In this document: positions 50,701-57,733 of the stretch, piece by piece
How the letters are laid out: each line of letters starts with the position of its first letter
Numbering within the stretch: the first letter of the stretch is position 1
From: Sipunculus nudus
Taxonomy: Eukaryota; Annelida; Sipuncula; Golfingiida; Sipunculidae
Assembly: GCA_026874595.1 (NCBI GenBank)
Contig: CM049308.1
Span: 34,902,027-34,966,026, forward strand
Reading direction: 5' to 3'
Length of the DNA: 64,000 nt
Program-made: the position numbers and the translations under genes
The notes under the pieces: generated by a model
Told to the model about the DNA's origin: nothing
Database searches by the model: none
What the model saw: only the letters and a program-made list of their open reading frames with translations

Positions 50701-53700
50701 CCTTGAAAAGCATGTCAAGGTCACCCATCTTCGAACTTGACCGAGATTTTGTCAATATACATCTTCACCGAAAAAATAAAATTCCTACGGTGAAACCTTT
50801 TAGAGATATCCTGCTCACAAGCCCAAAGTTGAAAAATCCAATAAAAATTCATTAAAAATCAGAAATTGTAGGTGGCGCCACCAAACTTGTTAAGCAGGTA
50901 CAGATTATCAGTCCCAATAATCATAGTAAGTTTTGTGAAAATCCACCAAATGGTTCCTGAGTAATAAGCATCTAAGTGTTTTTCTATAATCAGCTCTAAA
51001 ATGTAGAAAAATGGGTCAAGGTCACCCATCTTCGAACTTGACCGAGATTTTGTCGATATACATCTTTACCGAGGAAATAAAATTCTGACGGTGAATCCTT
51101 TTCAAGATATCCCGCTCACAAGGTAAAAGTTAACGGACGCCGGACGGACGGACGGACAGACAGCTTGGGTGACGACAATAGCCCATCAGCCTAAGGGCTG
51201 AGGGCTAAAAAAGTGTGTTTTAAGGGAAATGTGCACATTATGTTTCTTATACTTCATAAGGAAATGAACAAAAGGACATAACTTATTGGTAAATCAACTT
51301 ACTGCAAAGAGTTTACATTTGTGTCCTTTGAATTTCTGGTTCCCACAGTCACATCGGAAGTTCCTTTAAAACAACATCTCAGTGAATTAATAATGAACTC
51401 TGCTATGGCTCCTGGTGAGATAAACACTGGTTCTTTTTAAATAAATATGCATACAAACAAGGCAGATGAGAGATTTTATCTTGCCTGCAAGATGACAGGG
51501 AGACATTTGCCCCATCACCTTTTTAGGAGTAAGGAGAAAAGTACCTTCTGTTCCCTAACATTTTAAGGGAATAAAATGCATCTTTTATTTAACATAGTGA
51601 TTTTCAAGATATTTCCTTCATCCACAACACTGAATATTCCTGTATATTTTCCTTAACAGTATTAACAAGTGACCCATGGGTCATGACGTTCAGATGACTG
51701 GGAAGAGATTCGAAAAAAAAGGAAATTTTATCATGTGAATGGTAGTATATACCCATTCAACTGAAGCATCAAACAGATTAACCAACAGGCCAAGATTGTG
51801 TCTGTATTTATATATCTCAAAAATAGAGAAAAAATGCGTAAAAAATACAGATGGCTCCACCAGTCTGCAAAAACACATAGTCAATATCCATGCAAAGAAT
51901 CATGGTGATCTCTGCATTAGTTGTTTAGATACTTCAGCTTTTGTATCAAATTTTCCATTATTCTGAGGGATACTTCGGAGTCCTATAGCTTGAAGGATAT
52001 GGGAAACAGAGACCTAATTTCAGGTTTCCACAAACACTTTTCATGGGCATCCTTGCATTACAAGAATGAAGAATCAAGATCCAGTTGTTACAATTTGTAC
52101 TGGGTTGACAGATAACAACATCTTTAAATGTCTCAAAAAATAGAGAAAACAAATCATAAAAATGTAAAAAAAATAGAGGTAGCGCACCCAGTCTGCTGAA
52201 ACTAATGGAACACCTCATGATCAATATGTATGCCAAAAATCATGAGCATCAGTGATGTAGTAAATGAGATATTGAAGTTTTTGTATGAAATTTTTTACTA
52301 TTCTGGGGGGTTACTTTGGGGTCCCATAGCTTGAAGGATATGGGTAACAGAGACCTAATTTCTGGTTTCTATGGAGACTTTTCATGGGTCTCCCTGTGTG
52401 CCAAGAATAAAGATTCTAGGTCCAGTTGTTATGATTTGTGCCCTATCAACAGATGTTAATATCTTTAAAGGTCTCAAAAATTGAGAAAAAAATTCGTAAA
52501 AACACCCAAACAAATACAGATGGTGCCACCAGTCTGCAGAAACTGATGAAACACTCAATGATCAGTATCCATGCAAACAATTATGATGATCTTTGCATTA
52601 GTTGTTCAGATACTTCAGCTTTTGTATCAAATTTTCCATTATTCTGAGCTGTACTTTGGAGTGCTCATAGGATATGTGTAACAGAGACCTAATTTCAAGT
52701 TTCATGGAGACATTTCAAGGGTCTTTCTGTGTGTCAAGAATGAAGATTCTTGGTCCAGTCTTTAGGATTTGTGACTTGTTAACAGATGTTCATATTTTTA
52801 AAGGTTTCAAAAATAGAGAAAACAATTCGTAAAAAATGGAAAAATACAGGTGGCGCCACCAGTCTGCAGAAACTGATGAAACATCTCATGATCAATATGT
52901 ATGCCAAAAATCATGACCATCAGTGATGTAGTAAATGAGATATTGAAGTTTTTGTATGAAATTTTTGACTATTCTGGGGGGTTACTTTGGGGTCCCATAG
53001 CTTGAAGGATATGGGTAACAGAGACCTAATTTCTGGTTTCCATGGAGACTTTTCATAGGTCTCTCAGTGTGCCAAGAATACAGATTCTAGGTCCAGTCTT
53101 TATGATTTGTGCCCTGTTAACAGATGTTCACATTTTTAAAGGTCTCAAAAATAGAGAAAAAAATTTGTAAAAAATGGAAAAATACAGGTGGCGCCACCAG
53201 TCTGCAGAAACTGATGAAACATCTCATGATCAATATGTATGCCAAAAATCATGACCATCAGTGATGTAGTAAATGAGATATTGAAGTTTTTGTATGAAAT
53301 TTTTGACTATTCTGGGGGGTTACTTTGGGGCCCCATAGCTCAAAGAATATGGGTAACAGAGACCTAATTTCTGGTTTCCATGGAGACTTTTCATAGGTCT
53401 CTCAGTGTGTCAAGAATGAAGATTCAAGGTCCAGTCGTTACGATTTGTGCCTTGTTAACAGATGTTCACATTTTTAAACATATCAAAAATAGAGAAAAAA
53501 ATTCGTAAAAAATCGAAAAATACAGGTGGCGCCACCAGTCCTCAGGAACTGATGGAACATCTCATGATCAATATGTATGCCAAATATCATGACCATCAGT
53601 CAAGTAGTTAATGAGATATTGAAGTTTTTGTATGAAATTTTTTACTTTTCTTGGGGGTACTTTGGGTCCCCATAGCTCGAAGGATATGGGTAACAGAGAC

Positions 53701-56700
53701 CTAATTTCTGGTTTCCAAGGAGATTTTTCATGGACCTCTCAGAATGTCAAGTTACAAGTTTCTAGGTCCAGCGGTTACGATTTGTGCCAGGTTAACGGAC
53801 GGACGGACAGACAGACGGACAGCCAGACGGACGACGGACAAAGGGTGATCGCTATAGCTCAGATGACTTACAGTCAGCTGAGCTTAAAATGATCCAACGC
53901 TTGTTCAGATATTTAAGGATGCAATATTTGTTGGCCTACATTATAGAATATTTTGAATTTTTGTAAATGATAGTCATTTAAATCAAATTTAAACTATGAG
54001 AATGAAAGTTTTGAAAACTTTAAATATTATATGGATATAAATGATAAACATTATACATTAAGGTTCAATACATCACACTGAAAGTGCCTTAATGTGCAGT
54101 GGAGCAGGGATAAATTATACTGGGTGTGTATATATATATACAAAAAAACAATATAACATTCCATGGTTATATGGATGGAGTCAAGTATTATCCTCTTTGT
54201 AATAATAGGAGGTGGGGTAGAGGGTTGGTGCCAGATCTCAAGTTGGGTTCCATTTTATTTCCAGAGAAAGGTGTTGAAGGGGAGGGGGCTTTGCTATGGA
54301 TTGGGCTTCTAACTGTACCCCTGCAGACTGTCCCTCTTACATTTTCTGAGCAAACAAGGCCCAGAAAGCTGTGCACATCTAAAACTCAGCTGTAAATAAT
54401 CAAACCTGAACCTGGGTAAGCTTAAAGTGACCCATGGGTAATTGACACAAACTCAACCTGTGATTTAAAGGCACCCTCAGCAGTGGTTCTGCTAGCATGG
54501 GGAGCCACTTTGTAGTGTGTTGTGAGACTGTACCTTTTTGTGTAGAGTTCCACCAGACTGTGACCCTCGTGACAATCGTAACTACAGGCCAGACATATTC
54601 CTGCTGGCTCATCACTGGCTGCGGTGCAGGTTGTACATGCATATACTGCTTGTCTCTTAATATATCCCTGCAAATTACCAAAACTACATAAATCAAATGA
54701 AACAATACACCTCACCAAGTACAACAAATACTTAAAACTATGCAAATGGTAAAAATATACACAACTCCCATGTGATGAGAGGTGAAATTGTAAATGCAAA
54801 GATAGACTTTCTTTTAATACAGTGATCTTGATCAAAACTTTTCTTACAGACCAATAAGTTAACAAGTTTATAATAGTATTCATTCATCATAAATTCTGCT
54901 CAATGACAACACCCAACCATGAAAAAAATGAACATGGGCCGTCCCATAAACATCCAAAGTACCAACGATTAGGGTACCTCTGTGACTAAATTGGACCATG
55001 AAACACCCACTTCAACAATAACGCTAAAAAGTAACACCACTAGATAAATTCATCAGCTGAATATATGTATCAAATTTTGTATCATAATGATGTAAGAAAA
55101 GTGAAATGAGTGATTTATGGTGCAGTCAGTTCACCGAATGACAAGGTAGCCATTGATGCCAGCTATGATGCTGCCTCCTGGTGGTGCAAGTCAATATCAA
55201 GCTGACTACTTGAAATGTAGTGTCAGGTTTACAAAACGCTTTTACTTTTATTTGACAAAAGTCTTGGCACAATACTGAATTGACATATACTATGGATGAT
55301 AATTTTTCAATCTATATCACTGGTATTATCAGCTTTTGACTTCAAATTTGAATTTAAAAGAGTATTTTTTAGGGTTTCATCACAGGTATCCAAAACACAA
55401 TTGTTGTTTTGGGAGTTCAGGTGAACCGGGCAGGGATAGTGGAAAATAATACAGTGCAATACATTTGAAGAAAATATGAGGAAATAACTTCAAATAAGGT
55501 TAGCAAAAAGTCTCATTTCTTATGACTCAAAATATAGGAGTGTGTTATAACTGTTGAGAACCCATCTACATTTTGTGATGTGAAAACTTAAGATATTTTC
55601 TTTGCTTATTTCCTCATATTGTCCTGTGTACTCCACTAGGTGTCTCTTCTTTTCGTAACATGATTTATCAATGTCAGAAGTCGCCACTCTCTAGATTCAA
55701 ATCCACAGTCTCATGATAAGTCTCACACACTCTCATCCAAGCCGTTGATGTCATATCGAACCAGATGATAAAGGTTTATTTATGTCTAGTTGTCAAGCAC
55801 CATCAGATATTTTATATTAATATATAGAGAGGTTCCCTGATCTCATCCTGCACTAATATATGCACTTTTTATTCTCAGAATCAATGCATGAAATCCATAT
55901 TATCAAACAAAGAGGAAAAACTACAGGAATGTCCATGAAATAACAATTTTAATATCAATAGATGAGCAACATCATAGATATTAATCAATTTTGCCAGATA
56001 TGATCCCATTTCATATGTTCACACTATGAATGAAAATACTGAACTAAAGATCTCTCACATGACCAGGATATATATATCATACCATAGCATAACCATACCA
56101 TAAGGTCAATTGGATGAACTCTTGATTACCTAGGCTGTACCCTACTACCTCTGATATTCTTGTAATAAAAGGTACCCTTAAGGTGTCAGTGGATGCCACT
56201 GCTTCTGCAGCAGTTTCCCAAAGAGGTGTCACTGGCTCCTCATGTGTGGTAAACTACACATGTACCGCCAATCAGTTGACACTTGTCTGTTACTGTCAGC
56301 CAGTAACCATCTTGTGTCAGCTACTTAGCCAGTTTATGCACAAACCTTATAAGTAATCCATCCACTTTCATTGATACAAAGGAAATTGTTTCAAAACCAT
56401 AGAATAATACAGATGATAGAAATATAATTGAAATGATGGGAGGTACAAAGTAGGTAGGTTTATACTCCATCTATAAGACTCCTGATTATTTTTAGTTATC
56501 ATTATAACTGCTGTATCAGTTATATATATTAGACACAGAGTTAATACATCTGTATACATAGTCCCTTAATTAAAGCACAAAAGCTTACAGACCACAGTAT
56601 TGACCTAGCTGGTTCAGCCATTTGCAATTTGAGACTACAGCAGGTCCCGCTCTGAGGGGACACCAGTAGGAGCAGACACCTTCAATGTACGGACACTTAG

Positions 56701-57733
56701 CCATTGTCCCGAACCATTTCCCATTAAAATTGACCTGTCATGAGCGGACACCTGCTTAAGGTGGACAGGGACAGTCATGTTTGGCCCAAAATCCTGTCTT
56801 GAATGGTGTCTGAGATATCAGTGGCCACCAGTTACGCTGCGGGAGCGTACCAGCTGAGCAGCTTTGCGAAAAGCTTCATGCATACCGTGAAGGCGTGGAG
56901 GGACGTATTTAGATTTATTCCTAGATCTCAGGTAAATCGCGGTAATTCGGTATCATTGCCCATCAAACTGTAAAACCCTGGCTTACACAGAAAAACCCAC
57001 TGGCAGGACAGGCACTGGACTTGGCTTTATTCTTAAAACCAGGGTTTTGCCCAACCCTGAGTAAATCTTATGCTTGGACCTCCATGATGAATGAGCCTGA
57101 AACCAAACAGCCAATCAGAATATCGACTTTGCAAACTGGCCGCTTCCAGTGACCTTGACTCTAAAGCAATGTTATGTCATGTCTGGTATATAGCTAGCAT
57201 CACTTCCCAATGTTGCACCAGGATAATATGTTTCATTTTCTTATTTGAGCAAGAAAAAAAGTAAGGTGTCTTACATAAGGATTTGTTTGCCAGATCATGT
57301 TTGGTTATGTGGCTGAAGGAGGGACATTTTGTAAAATCAGACAGGGCGACATTATAATGCATGCAGTGCTCTCTGTCTTTGTATAGAGAGGGATACTGCT
57401 TCTTCCCTTTGCTATGTTTCTGGTGCGGACTGTATTTTAAACATGCACCAAGGGGGAGGGAGGGGGTGAATACCGACCACGTTATGTCTGGGAAAAAAAA
57501 CAAATGGACAGTTGTAGTGGAGCGGAAGGCGTCTATATAATTTCTGCATCAATAATCACACAACATGGCCATAATCGTACCATGGGGTAGGTACAGTTGT
57601 TGGGATCACTGGCGCCAAGCACGGCCGAGGCGTCCTGCTCTAACTTGGTCTGTTCCTCCAGAACGTCCACCATTGACAGGGCAGAGTCCTCCTCGTCCCG
57701 CGGACTGCCAGCGTCTTCTCGTGTATGTGACAT
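19612..57733 (-). CDS. UBR7: UBR7: UBR-box and PHD-finger E3 ubiquitin ligase, 11 coding exons
   Basis: Joined exons (57733-57581, 54667-54534, 51363-51303, 49177-49082, 48335-48282, 39959-39854, 32233-31956, 28255-28094, 27084-26919, 25609-25548, 19707-19612) give 455 codons and a stop, with consistent phases and GT/AG introns. The order matches vertebrate UBR7 (about 425 residues): acidic N-terminus with VDVLEE, UBR box (exons 2-3), PHD finger (exons 4-6), a variable acidic linker (exon 7), then a conserved C-terminal region with NRVQQVE and ELKDYLKKF. UBR7 is a nuclear protein whose PHD finger is reported to support histone H2B ubiquitination; the UBR box belongs to the N-degron family. 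The start is the ATG giving MSHTRED; in-frame ATGs exist further upstream. Introns 2, 3, 5, 6, 7 and 10 carry mobile elements. Confidence 0.93.
19855..21536 (+). mobile_element. Helitron-like family C element, copy 1 (UBR7 intron 10)
   Basis: The 5' end is ACTAGATG, then a small hairpin TGTCGGAACGACA (19863-19875), then the subterminal repeat ATGCCCCCGCC (19879-19889). Its inverse GGCGGGGGCAT is at 21526-21536, inside a hairpin with GCCCCGGCCAC, followed by AAAA. A GACGGAAGGACGGAC tract precedes the 3' end. The core has about eight units of about 176 bp. Non-coding. Confidence 0.7.
19940..21460 (+). repeat. tandem array, about 176-bp unit, family C core
   Basis: Each unit runs: catgaaattttcta, ggagccgtaaaacggtcaaa, agtaggtcaac, gaaacgcgaactcgatctgt, tatctgcc-acacaccaaaaa, tcaggccaatatctgcaggc and gcgaaaaaaagtccgtacat. 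Several units carry AAAGTAGGTCA. Confidence 0.85.
21537..22441. other. UBR7 intron 10 spacer
   Basis: No gene. It holds a polyC run of about 18 at 22054-22071 flanked by unique AT-rich DNA. Nothing else recognised. Confidence 0.5.
22452..25537 (-). mobile_element. APE-type non-LTR retrotransposon (RTE-like), decayed
   Basis: 3086 bp bounded by a perfect 10-bp target duplication, TATAACTAAC on the plus strand, at 22442-22451 and 25538-25547. On the minus strand it encodes an AP-endonuclease (WNVRTM near 25345, then ILGISECRWTG, MGDMNAKVG, QIDHILI), then a reverse transcriptase (LPKKGDLQNCDNWRGI, FIDFKKAFDSV, GVRQGCILSP, FADDLAV, TYLGSVIS), and a C-terminal RxxTTWRRT region. The 3' UTR is only about 20 nt with no polyA. 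Total length and very short 3' UTR fit the RTE clade; clade assignment is tentative. Confidence 0.85.
22468..25400 (-). pseudogene. endonuclease/reverse transcriptase ORF of the LINE
   Basis: A single polyprotein is spread over several frames and stops: a stop right after WNVRTMYET near 25330, a frame change between endonuclease and RT near 24640-24220, a stop after KVLCRVLQK near 23673, further breaks between 23500 and 23300, and a stop before ARLNKARGAFSRL near 22980. The copy is dead. The plus-strand open frames over it are antisense shadows. Confidence 0.85.
25548..25609 (-). CDS. UBR7: UBR7 exon 10
   Basis: 62 nt. Acceptor TCTTTCAG|GC, donor GGAAAG|GTTAGT. Encodes (G)YNDMKSELKDYLKKFVDNGK. 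The LINE starts ten bases after this donor. Confidence 0.93.
25610..26918. other. UBR7 intron 9
   Basis: AT-rich intron without a recognised repeat family. A short local duplication near 26340-26385 repeats acaaacatgggttttt. Nothing else seen. Confidence 0.55.
26919..27084 (-). CDS. UBR7: UBR7 exon 9
   Basis: 55 codons plus 1 nt. Acceptor GTTTACAG|AGG, donor CTTCAAG|GTCAGG. Encodes RLYEEKGVSYLPDKRDTV and LSQMNRVQQVEMLQ, strongly conserved in the family. Confidence 0.93.
27085..28093. other. UBR7 intron 8
   Basis: Unique-looking intron sequence, no mobile element recognised. Confidence 0.5.
28094..28255 (-). CDS. UBR7: UBR7 exon 8
   Basis: 54 codons, phase 0. Acceptor ATTTGAAG|GTT, donor TGTCAG|GTAACT. 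Encodes CRLEELTQGRQ, GATFWEEGWRNKLCLCDKCQ, matching the conserved region after the linker in UBR7. Confidence 0.92.
28425..31123 (+). repeat. 1.35-kb tandem segmental duplication
   Basis: 28425-29774 is repeated at 29775-about 31123 with few differences. Each copy begins gttttcacccatgtctgtct and ends acacaccaaaaatca. The unit contains about 290 bp of non-element DNA plus the 5' end and first core units of the family C element, so one element now has two 5' ends (28718 and 30068). Confidence 0.9.
28718..31607 (+). mobile_element. Helitron-like family C element, copy 2 (UBR7 intron 7)
   Basis: Same 5' end as copy 1 (ACTAGATGTGTCGG, then CGACACGAATGCCCCCGCC). The same 176-bp core units follow, and the 3' end reads GGACATGGGTAAAACTAAATG, then CCCCAGCC-ACTATGTGGCTGGAGCAT. 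The 3' hairpin has compensatory changes relative to copy 1 (CCAGCCA paired with TGGCTGG). Interrupted by the tandem duplication. Confidence 0.7.
31608..31955. other. UBR7 intron 7 spacer
   Basis: No repeat or gene recognised between the family C element and exon 7. Confidence 0.5.
31956..32233 (-). CDS. UBR7: UBR7 exon 7 (variable acidic linker)
   Basis: 278 nt, phase 1 in and 0 out. Acceptor TCTCCTCAG|AT, donor AAAGAG|GTAGTT. Encodes a Ser/Thr/Gln-rich linker with a tandem ECPEGDTPA / KCPVGSTPA duplication. The linker is poorly conserved in the family, so this exon rests on frame and splice consistency. Confidence 0.85.
33748..33789 (+). repeat. left terminal inverted repeat of the RAG1-like transposon
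   Basis: Two conserved blocks, CACGGCTGTTTCA and ACTTAGTTCTC, separated by 18 bp. Confidence 0.85.
34410..37999 (+). pseudogene. RAG1-like transposase gene, three exons, disabled
   Basis: Exons 34410-35473, 35713-35814 and 36138-37999, with GT/AG introns in phase 0. N-terminus: CRLC and CDSC/CEVC zinc motifs, a C3HC4 RING (CSLC, CGHYFCSLC, CPVC), then a CTKC-H finger, the order seen in vertebrate RAG1 before its core. Core: Asp in GGDHGG (36603), Asp in LFGDYAF (36813), CLWC (36870-36881), His-x4-His (37770, 37785), Glu in HGEQGGES (37836 or 37848). Breaks: frameshift near 34826, TGA at 35809-35811, frame changes near 37262, 37772 and 37898. It would have bound the TIRs and cut and joined DNA in the nucleus. 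No RAG2-like gene is present. Confidence 0.82.
38000..39196. other. 3' non-coding part of the RAG1-like transposon
   Basis: AT-rich, without open coding sequence. Includes the microsatellite tract. Ends at the right TIR. Confidence 0.6.
38360..38740. repeat. AT-rich microsatellite tract
   Basis: TATATA-rich sequence with a pure (AT)n run at about 38688-38724. It lies in the 3' non-coding part of the RAG1-like transposon. Confidence 0.8.
39197..39229 (-). repeat. right terminal inverted repeat of the RAG1-like transposon
   Basis: The same two blocks in inverse orientation, separated by 9 bp rather than 18. Confidence 0.85.
39854..39959 (-). CDS. UBR7: UBR7 exon 6 (PHD finger, last Cys pair)
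   Basis: 35 codons plus 1 nt. Acceptor TGTTGCAG|CAT, donor TCATCAG|GTAATG. Encodes HLGSKLPENCDF, MVCAGCMDRCNFLWAY. CAGC supplies the final PHD ligands. Confidence 0.93.
40000..40424. other. UBR7 intron 5, distal part
   Basis: Between exon 6 and the exon-5 tandem array. No repeat or gene recognised. Confidence 0.5.
40425..40761 (-). repeat. tandem partial copies of UBR7 exon 5 plus donor (distal block)
   Basis: About six and a half further units of the same 52-53-bp exon/donor repeat. The last unit breaks at catgTA|CCGTAAAAG and resumes at 47992 as TA|atacccactgac. One unit carries an A-run in place of the donor. Confidence 0.9.
41881..43046 (+). mobile_element. Helitron-like family D element, copy 2
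   Basis: 5' end ACTAGAATACGGGTAACCG, subterminal TATCTGCCAAAA (41915-41926). 3' end hairpin TATCCGCAAAAC / GTTTTGGCGGATA (43033-43045), then C and an A-run. Inserted in the family A core between gtaaacttttaaa and aaaaatacagg. The homologous place in the 51.7-kb copy is uninterrupted. No target duplication beyond the A-run. Confidence 0.7.
44023..46032. mobile_element. TA-target non-autonomous DNA transposon, inner copy (2.0 kb)
   Basis: Complete copy with matching terminal repeats of about 25 bp (CCGTAAAAGTCGTTGCAGA start on both ends) flanked by TA at 44021-44022 and 46033-46034. Sequence is parallel to the two halves of the outer copy. It sits in a family A core unit between gttagataac and catccttaaagg. 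No open frame of note. Confidence 0.82.
47992..48281 (-). repeat. tandem partial copies of UBR7 exon 5 plus donor (proximal block)
   Basis: About five and a half units of 52-53 bp. Read on the minus strand, each is the last ~30 nt of exon 5 (TGTGAGGACTGGTACCATGG core, encoding CEDWYHGR) followed by about 23 nt of intron beginning GTAAGTATC. Some units keep the GTAAGT donor. Others read CAAGGCAGGGAAAGAATC and have lost it. The array continues at 40425-40761 and was split by a transposon. Confidence 0.9.
48282..48335 (-). CDS. UBR7: UBR7 exon 5 (PHD finger, second Cys pair and His)
   Basis: 54 nt, phase 0. Acceptor TTTCAG|GTTGAA, donor GGCAGG|GTAAGT. Encodes VEDEMIQCIICEDWYHGR. Only this copy has both the acceptor and the 5' half of the exon; the downstream array repeats just its 3' half with the donor. 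Confidence 0.93.
48345..48475. repeat. short tandem repeat, about 42-bp unit, next to UBR7 exon 5
   Basis: Four partial units of gagtaacagagtgaa / gtgaatggtcatcatgaaac. They begin 10 bp upstream of the exon-5 acceptor, in transcript direction, so they occupy the branch-point region. Confidence 0.75.
48476..49081. other. UBR7 intron 4
   Basis: No gene or repeat family recognised beyond the short tandem repeat near exon 5. Confidence 0.5.
49082..49177 (-). CDS. UBR7: UBR7 exon 4 (PHD finger, first Cys pair)
   Basis: 32 codons, phase 0 at both ends. Encodes DKAPKNIHNQYN, GLYCTCERPYPDPDDQ. The CTC gives the first two PHD zinc ligands. Confidence 0.93.
49874..51206 (+). mobile_element. Helitron-like family E element (UBR7 intron 3)
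   Basis: 5' end ACTAGA, small hairpin TCAGCAGAAGCTGA (49883-49896), subterminal AGCCCTCAGCC (49901-49911). Its inverse GGCTGAGGGCT lies at 51196-51206, followed by AAAAAA. A GGACGGACGGACGGACAGAC tract (51134-51162) precedes the 3' end. The core has three to four units of about 303 bp, each with TCAAGGTCA and most with GGTGGCGCCACC. Non-coding. Confidence 0.7.
51303..51363 (-). CDS. UBR7: UBR7 exon 3 (UBR box, second part)
   Basis: 61 nt. Acceptor TTTTAAAG|G, donor GCA|GTAAGT. Completes the Arg codon from exon 2 and encodes NFRCDCGNQKFKGHKCKLFA, the C-terminal CxC of the UBR box. Confidence 0.93.
51665..53884 (+). mobile_element. Helitron-like family A element (UBR7 intron 2)
   Basis: 5' end ACAAGTGACCCATGGGTCA, then TTCAGATGACTGGGAAGAG. 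About six core units of 330-340 bp with GGTGGCGCCACC. 3' GACGGACGGACAGACAGACG tract, CTATAGCTCAG and CAGTCAGCTGAGCT. This copy lacks the family D and TA-element insertions found in the 41.7-kb copy and so serves as their empty site. Confidence 0.72.
53885..54533. other. UBR7 intron 2, part next to exon 2
   Basis: No gene. A short match to the family A 5' end (gtgacccatgggt) occurs at 54427-54439, perhaps a fragment. Confidence 0.45.
54534..54667 (-). CDS. UBR7: UBR7 exon 2 (UBR box, first part)
   Basis: 44 codons plus 2 nt. Acceptor TTTGCAG|GGA, donor AAAAG|GTACAG. Encodes GYIKRQAVYACTTC and DEPAGICLACSYDCHEGHSL, holding the first zinc-ligand cysteines and histidines of the UBR box. Confidence 0.93.
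54668..57580. other. UBR7 intron 1
   Basis: 2.9 kb of unique-looking sequence. Unlike introns 2, 3, 5, 6, 7 and 10, I see no mobile element in it. Confidence 0.55.
57581..57733 (-). CDS. UBR7: UBR7 exon 1 (start, acidic N-terminus)
   Basis: 51 codons, MSHTRED to NNCTYPM, with the family-typical SMVDVLEE and AVLGASD segments. Donor ATG|GTACGA, phase 0. The frame is open upstream, so a longer N-terminus is possible. Confidence 0.85.
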
